Assembly (NCBI GenBank): GCA_021802115.1
Contig: JAKABA010000033.1
Location: 1-29,911, forward strand
Direction: 5' to 3'
Source of the DNA: a bacterium
GTDB taxonomy: Bacteria; Chloroflexota; Dormibacteria; UBA8260; Bog-877
DNA length: 29,911 bases
Position numbers and translations under genes: made by a program. Below are positions 1 to 6,582 of the stretch, one piece after another (position 1 is the first letter of the stretch; every line of letters starts with the position of its first letter). The notes under the pieces were generated by a model, which was not told the origin of the DNA, searched no databases, and was given only the letters and a program-made list of their open reading frames with translations.

Positions 1-186
1 CTCTATAGCCCGGTCGCCGGCGAGGTGGTCGAGACCAACGACAAGGCCGTCTCCAATCCGGAGCTGGTCAATCAGGATCCTTACGGCCAGGGCTGGCTGG
101 TCAAGGTCCGCCTCGAGGGCGAGCTCCCCGGCGAGCTGATGGCGGAGGCCGACTATCTCAACTACGCCAACGCCGAGCAGCACTGA
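1..186 (+). CDS. gcvH: Glycine cleavage system H protein, C-terminal part (5' end outside window)
   Basis: The frame is open from base 1 and ends in TGA at 184-186, giving 61 residues. They read as the second half of Gcv[15 protein letters not shown], then [18 protein letters not shown], the conserved hammerhead-fold end of the protein. GcvH carries lipoate on a lysine and shuttles the aminomethyl group between P, T and L proteins; that lysine lies upstream of the window, so it cannot be checked. The gene precedes gcvPA and gcvPB on the same strand, the usual order for a glycine cleavage operon. Confidence 0.95.
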   Translation, partial: LYSPVAGEVVETNDKAVSNPELVNQDPYGQGWLVKVRLEGELPGELMAEADYLNYANAEQH

Positions 187-377
187 GGGGGCCAGTGGCG
201 GGGGACCGGCCCTCCGATCGCGGCCGAGCCGGGAGCGGTTGCAGTAAGAGGCCGGCTGCCCACCTTTGAGCTGCGATTTCGGCTGCGACTAGGAAGGGGC
301 GGGCGCAGATCGGACTTTGACTAAACTTGAGGCGAGTTCTCCCGCCTCTCGCCCCGCACCAGAAAGGACCAAGAGCG
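187..377 (+). other. gcvH-gcvPA spacer with a small stem-loop
   Basis: These 191 bp hold no gene I can support. A 6-bp inverted repeat (GGCGAG at 331-336, CTCGCC at 348-353, 11-nt loop) lies just before the gcvPA ribosome binding site and could be a leader hairpin. TAAACT at 322-327 is a possible -10, but no matching -35 is seen. I looked for the conserved core of a glycine riboswitch and did not find it. Confidence 0.35.
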
Positions 378-1754
378 ATGGCCTACCTGCCCAATTCGGA
401 TCGCGATCGCCAGGAGATGCTGGGAGCCCTGGGGCTGCAGCAGCAGGCGGAGCTCTTCCGGGAGATCCCCGGCCATCTCCTGGACCCCAGGATCGAGCTG
501 CCGGCCCCGCTCAGCGAGTTCGAGCTCGGGCAGGAGATGAGGCGCCTGGCCAACGCCAACCGTCCGCTCGGTCAGTGGGACTGCTTCCTGGGAGCGGGGA
601 TCTACTCGCGCTTTCTGCCCGCCATCGTGCGCGCCACCATCGGCCGGCCCGAGTTCTACACCGCCTACACCCCGTATCAGGCCGAGGCCAGCCAGGGATA
701 TCTGCAGACCATCTTCGAGTTCCAATCGATGGTGGCCGAGCTGTACGACCTCGACGTGGCCAACGCCTCCATGTACGACGGAGCGACGGCGACCGCGGAG
801 GGAGCGCTGCTGGCGGTGGCCCACACCGGGCGCGAGCGCATCCTGGCCTCGGCGGTGCTGCACCCCGAGATTCTGGCAGTGCTCGAGACCTACGCGTCCG
901 GGCGCGGCGCCGAGCTCGACCTCATCCCGGCGCGGGAGGGGATCACCGACCTCGAGGCAGCGGAGCGCCTGCTGGTGGCGGACCCCGCGACGGCCGTGTT
1001 GATCGCCCCCCAACCCAACTTCTTGGGGCTGGTCGAGCCCACCGCTGAACTGGTCGAGCTGGCCCACGCCCGCGGGGCGCTTGCCCTGGTCGTCGCCGAC
1101 CCCCTGGCCGCCACCGTCCTCGAACCCCCGGGGGCGCTGGGGGCCGACATCGCCGCTGGGGACGGCCAGCAGCTGGGGATCCCGCCTCAGCTGGGTGGCC
1201 CCACGGTGGGGCTCCTGGCCTGCCGTCAGGAGCTGGTGCGGCGGATCCCCGGACGGCTGGTGGGGATGACCAAGGACAGCGACGGCAAGAGGGCCTACTG
1301 CCTGACCCTGCAGACCCGGGAGCAGCACATCCGGCGCGAGCGGGCGACCTCCAACATCTGCACCAACCATGCGCTGATGGCGCTGGCGGCGACCGCCTAC
1401 ATGGGCAAGATGGGAGAGGTCGGCATGCGCGAGGTGGCGGACATCTCCTACCGCCGCGCCCATGAGCTGGCGGCGCGGCTGAGCGGGATCCCGGGCTTCG
1501 CCCTGCAACACCCGAAGTCGCAGTTTCTCTGGGAGTTCGTCCTGAGCTGCCCCGGCGACGCCGCGGTCCTGGCGGCGCAGCTGGCGGAGCGGGGTATCCT
1601 GGCCGGACTTCCGCTGGGACGGTTCGACCCCGACTGGTCGCACCAGCTGTTGGTCTGCGCGACCGAGACCAGCTCGCCGGCCGGAATCGATCGGTACGAA
1701 CAGGCGGTGCGGGAGCTGGTCGAGGCCCCCACCCCAGCGGGGAGCAGGTCGTGA
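378..1754 (+). CDS. gcvPA: Glycine dehydrogenase (decarboxylating), subunit 1
   Basis: This 458-aa protein is the N-terminal half of the P-protein, which in many bacteria and archaea is split into GcvPA and GcvPB. Together they form a PLP enzyme that decarboxylates glycine and passes the aminomethyl group to lipoyl-GcvH. Typical GcvPA stretches are visible, including FLGAGIYSRFLPAI, FYTAYTPYQAEASQGYLQ and SMYDGATATAEGALLA. The PLP lysine is in the partner subunit, as expected. I chose ATG 378 because AGAAAGGA at 361-368 is well placed and family members start near this point; the frame is open upstream to ATG 327. Its stop overlaps the GTG of gcvPB, so the two subunits are probably made by coupled translation. 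Confidence 0.95.
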   Translation: MAYLPNSDRDRQEMLGALGLQQQAELFREIPGHLLDPRIELPAPLSEFELGQEMRRLANANRPLGQWDCFLGAGIYSRFLPAIVRATIGRPEFYTAYTPYQAEASQGYLQTIFEFQSMVAELYDLDVANASMYDGATATAEGALLAVAHTGRERILASAVLHPEILAVLETYASGRGAELDLIPAREGITDLEAAERLLVADPATAVLIAPQPNFLGLVEPTAELVELAHARGALALVVADPLAATVLEPPGALGADIAAGDGQQLGIPPQLGGPTVGLLACRQELVRRIPGRLVGMTKDSDGKRAYCLTLQTREQHIRRERATSNICTNHALMALAATAYMGKMGEVGMREVADISYRRAHELAARLSGIPGFALQHPKSQFLWEFVLSCPGDAAVLAAQLAERGILAGLPLGRFDPDWSHQLLVCATETSSPAGIDRYEQAVRELVEAPTPAGSRS

Positions 1755-3235
1755 GCCAGCCCGAGCCAACCTGGACGGATGGTGAGCCCCTCATTTTCGA
1801 GATCGCCGAGCAGATGGGCTCGGCACCGCGGCTGCCCGATGCGGGGGTGGTGGCCCCTGGGCTCGACGCCAGCCTCCCCGCTGCCCTGGCGCGCCGTCGC
1901 CGGGCGCGGATCCCGGCCGTCAGTGAGCCCGAGCTGGCCCGCCACTTTGGCAGACTGGCCCGCCGCAACCACAACCTCCAGCAGGGGGCGTACCCGCTCG
2001 GGTCCTGCACGATGAAGTACAACCCGGCCCTCAACGAGCAGGTGGCCTCGCTGGACGGCCTCAGCGACATCCACCCCTGGCAGCCGGAGGCGTCCATCCA
2101 GGGGGCGCTGGAGCTGATGTGGACACTGGAGCGCTACCTGTGCCAGATCACGGGCATGCACGCGGTCTCGCTGCAACCCGCGGCGGGGGCGCATGGGGAG
2201 TGGACCGGCCTGCGGATGATTCAGGCCTACCACCTGAGTCGGGAGGATCGCCAACGCCGGACCGTGATCATCCCGGACACCGCCCACGGGACCAACCCGG
2301 CGAGCGCGGTGCAGTGCGGCTACTCGGTGGTGACCGTGAGGAGCGCCCCCGACGGGACCGTGGACCTCGAAGATCTGGAGTCCAAGCTGGGGCCGGAGGT
2401 GGCGGCGGTCATGCTCACCAACCCCAACACCCTGGGGATCTTCGAGCGCAACATCGAGGAGATGGCCCGCCTCGCCCATCGGGAAGGGGCGCTGGTGTAC
2501 TACGACGGCGCCAACCTCAACGCCCTGGTCGGGGTGGCGCGACCGGGGGACATGGGCTTCGACGTCGTGCACCTCAACCTGCACAAGACCTTCTCCACTC
2601 CCCATGGCGGCGGCGGCCCCGGGGCGGGGCCGGTGGGGGTCAGCGCCGATCTGGAACGGTTCCTGCCCGTCCCCCGGGTCACTCGGGAGGCCGGCCGCTT
2701 CACCTTGGATCACGAGCGGCCCGAGAGCATCGGCCGCGTCCGCTCGTTCTACGGGAACTTCGGGATGCTGGTGCGGGCGTACGCCTACATCCGCGCCTAT
2801 GGCGACGAGATCGGGCAGGTGGCCCGGGACGCCGTCCTCAATGCCCGCTACCTGCGCCACCTGCTCGCCGAGAGGCTGCCCGTGTTCGTGGAGACCGACA
2901 GCTTCCACGAGTTCGTGGCGACGGCGAAGAGGTCGGGCCAGGGCGAGCTGCGGGCGCTCGACATCGCCAAGCGGATGATCGACTACGGGGTCCACCCGCC
3001 CACGGTCTACTTCCCGATCACCGTCCCCGAGGCGATGATGTTCGAGCCCACCGAGACCGAGTCGAAGCGCTCCCTGGATCATTTGGCGGAGATCGTGCTG
3101 GCGATCCTGGACGAGGGCGAGCGGGACCCGAAGACGCTGCGGACCGCCCCTCACAACGCTCCCGTGAAGCGGGTCGACGAGGTCACGGCGGCGCGCCAAC
3201 CGGTCCTGCGCTGGCGCGCCCCCGAGCCGACCTGA
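1751..3235 (+). CDS. gcvPB: Glycine dehydrogenase (decarboxylating), subunit 2
   Basis: This 494-aa protein is the PLP-bearing half of the P-protein. The PLP lysine is K279 in HLNLHKTFSTPHGGGGPG, followed by the glycine-rich loop typical of the family. Other family stretches are YPLGSCTMKYNP and DTAHGTNPASA. The GTG start overlaps the gcvPA stop (GTGA) and has GGAG at 1741-1744. Length is normal for GcvPB (about 480-500). It works with GcvPA, GcvH, GcvT and dihydrolipoamide dehydrogenase to turn glycine into CO2, NH3 and a methylene-tetrahydrofolate unit. gcvT is not in the window and may lie upstream. Confidence 0.95.
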   Translation: MSQPEPTWTDGEPLIFEIAEQMGSAPRLPDAGVVAPGLDASLPAALARRRRARIPAVSEPELARHFGRLARRNHNLQQGAYPLGSCTMKYNPALNEQVASLDGLSDIHPWQPEASIQGALELMWTLERYLCQITGMHAVSLQPAAGAHGEWTGLRMIQAYHLSREDRQRRTVIIPDTAHGTNPASAVQCGYSVVTVRSAPDGTVDLEDLESKLGPEVAAVMLTNPNTLGIFERNIEEMARLAHREGALVYYDGANLNALVGVARPGDMGFDVVHLNLHKTFSTPHGGGGPGAGPVGVSADLERFLPVPRVTREAGRFTLDHERPESIGRVRSFYGNFGMLVRAYAYIRAYGDEIGQVARDAVLNARYLRHLLAERLPVFVETDSFHEFVATAKRSGQGELRALDIAKRMIDYGVHPPTVYFPITVPEAMMFEPTETESKRSLDHLAEIVLAILDEGERDPKTLRTAPHNAPVKRVDEVTAARQPVLRWRAPEPT

Positions 3236-3236
3236 G

Positions 3237-3800
3237 TTGGACCAAGCCGACCGCCGACGGCTGCTCGACCTCATGCTGCGCAAGGCCTTCCGGGTGGGCG
3301 ACTTCCTGCTCACCAGCGGACGGCGCAGCCCCTACTACTTCGATGGGCGGATGGTGACCCTGGATCCCGTAGGGGCGCTGTTGATCGGAAAGGAGCTCGC
3401 GGCCTGGGCGAGGGAGGACGGGATCCGGATGCTGGGTGGCCCCACCCTGGGGGCCGACCCCATGGTGGCCGCCGCCGCCTGCTGCAGCGCGCTGGACGGG
3501 GGGCCGACGGTGGGCGCGTTCATCGTCCGCAAGCAGGCCAAGGAACACGGGTCCGGGGGCCAGTTCGCCGGCCCCACACCGGAGCCCGGGGCGCGGGTGG
3601 CGCTGGTGGACGATGCGCTCACCACCGGGGGGTCCCTGCTGCAGGCGGCGGCGACGGTCCGGGAGACGGGCGCCGAGATCGCCTGGGTCTACACCCTGCT
3701 CGATCGCGAGGAGGGCGGGCGGGAGCGGCTGTTGGAAGCCGGCTACCCGCTGCGCTCGATCTTCGTCCGGTCCGACCTGCTGGCTCAGCCGGCCGATTGA
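3237..3800 (+). CDS. pyrE: Orotate phosphoribosyltransferase
   Basis: This 187-aa protein joins orotate to PRPP to give OMP in pyrimidine synthesis. The PRPP-binding loop is clear: ALVDDALTTGGS, with D125-D126 and TTGGS at 129-133. The mobile catalytic loop RKQAKEHG (98-105) supplies the lysines and histidine typical of OPRTases. The N-terminal GDFLLTSGRRSPYYFDGR is also the standard OPRTase signature. The likely start is TTG 3237, one base after the gcvPB stop; no strong Shine-Dalgarno is seen, so coupling to gcvPB is likely. No other pyr gene is adjacent. A related purine or pyrimidine phosphoribosyltransferase is less likely given the loop match. Confidence 0.9.
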   Translation: MDQADRRRLLDLMLRKAFRVGDFLLTSGRRSPYYFDGRMVTLDPVGALLIGKELAAWAREDGIRMLGGPTLGADPMVAAAACCSALDGGPTVGAFIVRKQAKEHGSGGQFAGPTPEPGARVALVDDALTTGGSLLQAAATVRETGAEIAWVYTLLDREEGGRERLLEAGYPLRSIFVRSDLLAQPAD

Positions 3801-3816
3801 GGCCATCCAGGCGGTC

Positions 3817-4542
3817 TTGCTGAAGGGCAGCCGGCGTCGGTTCCTGGGAGCGGTCGCAGCCGTGGTCCTGACCATGGGGCTCAGCTCCTGCGGGGGTGGC
3901 GCCACCACCGCCTCCCAGGCGGTGAAGGATCTGGTGGCGGGACTGCCCGTCAGCGCCCACGCGAAGCCGCTCCGATCAGGGCTGGACGCCTGCAGTCCGG
4001 ATGGGGGCTTCTACATCGACCAGACGCGGATCTCCTTCTACTACATGCGCCGGGTACCGCTCGGCGACATCCTGCCCCTGCTGCCCGGCCAGGAACGGCG
4101 CGACGCTGAGAGCCTGGCCACCTTCGGCCGCCTTCTGGAGGTGGTGGCTCTCGCCACCAATCCCGGCGCATCCACCTGCGGGGTCGGCCTGACCCAGACC
4201 GTGCTGGAGACCGCGGCCGAGTTCGGTGGGACCAACCACCTGGACCCGTCCCGGCACCTCAGCCCGCTGCAGAACACCTACTACCAGCCGATCCGCCCGA
4301 TCCTGGAGCTCGCCAGCGGGCGGCTCTCGGTGTGCTCCGCCGACGTCAACCCAGGCGCCAGCGTCTGGCTGGTCGCCGTCTTCCCTCCGGTTCGAAGCGG
4401 CATCCCCATCGCGCTGGTCAATCCCTCCCCGGCGTTCGGCTTCTACGTGCCGGTCGACCGGGGCGCCCTGCCGGCCGCCCCTCCCACTACCCTGTACTCG
4501 GAAGATGTCGACCACTGCCTGCAGATCCTGAACGCAGGGTGA
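3817..4542 (+). CDS. Predicted Tat-exported lipoprotein, function unknown
   Basis: This is a 241-aa protein if it starts at TTG 3817. Its N-terminus combines a twin-arginine-like motif (SRRRFLGAV), a hydrophobic stretch and a lipobox (LSSC, Cys25), followed by a GGGATT linker. This suggests export by Tat and anchoring to the outer face of the membrane. The mature part has several further cysteines, which could pair outside the cell. I recognise no domain and no catalytic motif. The frame is open well upstream inside pyrE, but the signal sequence fixes the start near 3817. It begins 16 bp after the pyrE stop and is probably co-transcribed with it. Confidence 0.7.
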   Translation: MLKGSRRRFLGAVAAVVLTMGLSSCGGGATTASQAVKDLVAGLPVSAHAKPLRSGLDACSPDGGFYIDQTRISFYYMRRVPLGDILPLLPGQERRDAESLATFGRLLEVVALATNPGASTCGVGLTQTVLETAAEFGGTNHLDPSRHLSPLQNTYYQPIRPILELASGRLSVCSADVNPGASVWLVAVFPPVRSGIPIALVNPSPAFGFYVPVDRGALPAAPPTTLYSEDVDHCLQILNAG

Positions 4543-4611
4543 GCCGACCGGCCGTGGCGGTGCAGGTGACATGGTCGAGCAGCACGTCGGGTGCCGAGCG
4601 GGAGGATGTCA

Positions 4612-5694
4612 ATGGCGGATGAAGTCGGCGCCGGGCCGCGGCTGGAGCCCGGGGGTGTGGTGGGACCGCCCTGGCGGTACCCGATGCACGGCGAGCTCAG
4701 GGAGTTCTCCCTGGAGAGCCGGCTGCTGGCGGGCAACTTCCTCGGGGACCCGGTCCGGCGCCCGCTCTACGTGTACCTGCCCCCGCAGTACGCGAGGGAC
4801 GCCGAGCGCCGCTTCCCCACCATCTACATCCTCCAGGGGATGACCGGGCAGCTGGACATGTGGCGCAACCGCACCGCCTTCCGGCGCACCCCCATCGAGC
4901 TCTACGACCAGCTCTTCGGCGATCCCGAGGTGGCCCCGGCCATCCTGGTCTTCGTCGACTGCTGGACCAGCCTCGGAGGCAGCCAGTTCCTGGACTCCGC
5001 GGGCACCGGGCGCTATCACAGCTACCTCTGCGACGAGGTGGTCCCCGCCGTCGACGCCGCCTTCCGCACCCGGGCGGACCGGGAGCACCGTGGGGTGGCG
5101 GGGAAGTCCAGCGGGGGCTATGGCGCGATGGTGACACCGCTGCTGCGCCCGGACCTCTTCTCGGGGCTGGCCAGCCACGCCGGGGATGCCCTGTTCGAGC
5201 ACTGCTACATGCCCGACTTTGCGGAGACCGTGCGGGTTCTGCGCGACCACTACCAGGGCTCGTTCGCCGGCTTCTGGGCGGACTTCCGCGGCCGGCCGGG
5301 GATCTCCCGGGCCACCGATTCAGCGCTCATCAACGCCTACTGCATGGCCGCCTGCTACTCGGCCCGACCGGACGGCACCCCCGAGATGCCCTTTGCCGAG
5401 GCGACTGGGGAGCTGCGACCCGAGGTCTGGGAGAGATGGCTCGCCTTAGACCCGGTGCGGATGGTCGCCCGGCTCAAGGACGCCGCCCGGATGCTGCGGG
5501 CGGTCTACCTGGACGCCGGCCGGGCGGATGAGTTCCACCTCGACGTGGGGGCGGTCGCCTTCTCTGCCCAGCTGGAGCGGCTTCGGGTGGGCAACGTCCG
5601 GCTCGAGCTGTTCGAGGGTGGCCACGGGGGGATCGAATACCGCTACCCGATCGGGATCCGGTTCCTGGCCGAGGCGTTCGCCCGGGCCGACTGA
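4612..5694 (+). CDS. Alpha/beta-hydrolase esterase, antigen-85/esterase-D-like family
   Basis: This 360-aa protein belongs to the putative esterase family that includes enterochelin esterase and the mycolyltransferase fold. After an N-terminal beta domain (RPLYVYLPPQYARD) comes the nucleophile elbow GKSSGGYGA, with S166 as nucleophile (G164-K-S-S-G168). DAGRADEFH near the C-terminus probably holds the acid, and H338 in EGGHGG the catalytic histidine. There is no signal peptide, so it probably acts in the cytosol, unlike true antigen 85. ATG 4612 was preferred over ATG 4606 and GTG 4591 because GGGAGG at 4600-4605 sits 6 nt upstream of it. The substrate cannot be read from the sequence. It ends 18 bp from the convergent dehydrogenase gene. 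Confidence 0.8.
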   Translation: MADEVGAGPRLEPGGVVGPPWRYPMHGELREFSLESRLLAGNFLGDPVRRPLYVYLPPQYARDAERRFPTIYILQGMTGQLDMWRNRTAFRRTPIELYDQLFGDPEVAPAILVFVDCWTSLGGSQFLDSAGTGRYHSYLCDEVVPAVDAAFRTRADREHRGVAGKSSGGYGAMVTPLLRPDLFSGLASHAGDALFEHCYMPDFAETVRVLRDHYQGSFAGFWADFRGRPGISRATDSALINAYCMAACYSARPDGTPEMPFAEATGELRPEVWERWLALDPVRMVARLKDAARMLRAVYLDAGRADEFHLDVGAVAFSAQLERLRVGNVRLELFEGGHGGIEYRYPIGIRFLAEAFARAD

Positions 5695-5712
5695 TCCAGG
5701 GCTCGCCGCCCC

Positions 5713-6582
5713 TCAGCTGCGGTTTGTGTAGTCGTGGAACCCGCGCCCGGTCTTGCGGCCCAGGCGGCCCGCCTCCACCATGCGCTGGAGCAGCGGGTTG
5801 GGGGCATAGCGGGGGTCGTGCAGCCCCTCGTGCATCACCTGGCAGATCCCCAGGATGACGTCGAGGCCGATGAAATCCGCGAGCTCCAGCGGCCCCATCG
5901 GATGCCGGAAGCCGAGCTTGGCGACCTGGTCGATGTCGGAGGCCGAGCCCACCCCCTCCTGGAGCGCCTGCATGGCCTCGTTCAGGAAGGGGATGAGGAT
6001 CCGGTTGCCGATGAAGCCGGGGGTATCCGCCGAGCTCACCGGGATCTTGCCCATCTCCTTGGCGAGCGACTCGACCACGGCGTGGGTCTGATCGCTGGTG
6101 AGCAGGCCGCGCACGAGCTCCACCAGCTCCATGACCGGCACCGGGCTGTAGAAGTGCATCCCCATGAACTGGTCCGGGCGCGCGGTCGCCGCCGCCAGCC
6201 GGGTGATGGGGATGGAGCTGGTGTTGCTGGTGAAGATGACCCGGTCCGGGCACTGCCGCTCCATCTCCTCCCAGAAGGCCAGCTTGACCGGCAGCTGCTC
6301 GGAGATCGCCTCGATGACCAGGTCGGCCTCGGCGGCCTCCTTGGACGATGGGCAGGCCCGCAGCCGGGCGACGGTCGCCGCGGCTTGCCCTGACTCCAGC
6401 CGACCCTGCTCCTCGCTGCGGCGCAGCCGCTCGTCGATGCGGCCGATCGCGGTCGCGGCGGCCCCCGGCGCACTGTCGTAGAGCCGAACCTCAAGACCGC
6501 TGGCGGCCGCCGTCTGGGCGATCCCCGAGCCCATGAGGCCGGCCCCGGCCACGAACACCGACCTGACGCCTGATGCGCTCAT
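5713..6582 (-). CDS. 3-hydroxyacyl-CoA (3-hydroxybutyryl-CoA) dehydrogenase
   Basis: This 289-aa protein is an NAD(P)-dependent dehydrogenase that interconverts 3-hydroxyacyl-CoA and 3-oxoacyl-CoA in beta-oxidation or butyrate/PHB-type metabolism. The Rossmann motif G13-A-G15-L-M-G18 is at the N-terminus. The catalytic stretch MHFYSPVPVMELVE holds H143, paired with E155. The C-terminal domain shows DTPGFIGNRILIPF, GFRHPMGPLELADFIGLD and a final GRKTGRGFHDY, all standard. Length matches the single-function Hbd/FadB2 type. The start ATG overlaps the stop of the upstream helicase (ATGA) and has a strong AGGTGAG site, so it is read from the same transcript despite the unrelated function. Confidence 0.93.
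   Translation of the reverse strand: MSASGVRSVFVAGAGLMGSGIAQTAAASGLEVRLYDSAPGAAATAIGRIDERLRRSEEQGRLESGQAAATVARLRACPSSKEAAEADLVIEAISEQLPVKLAFWEEMERQCPDRVIFTSNTSSIPITRLAAATARPDQFMGMHFYSPVPVMELVELVRGLLTSDQTHAVVESLAKEMGKIPVSSADTPGFIGNRILIPFLNEAMQALQEGVGSASDIDQVAKLGFRHPMGPLELADFIGLDVILGICQVMHEGLHDPRYAPNPLLQRMVEAGRLGRKTGRGFHDYTNRS

Noticed and set aside
187..377. Possible glycine riboswitch before gcvPA
   Set aside because: The conserved purine-rich aptamer cores are not present; only one short hairpin is visible.
1448..3313. Long open frame antisense to gcvPA/gcvPB
   Set aside because: High-GC shadow of real genes; composition is low-complexity Arg/Gly/His and no motif is seen.
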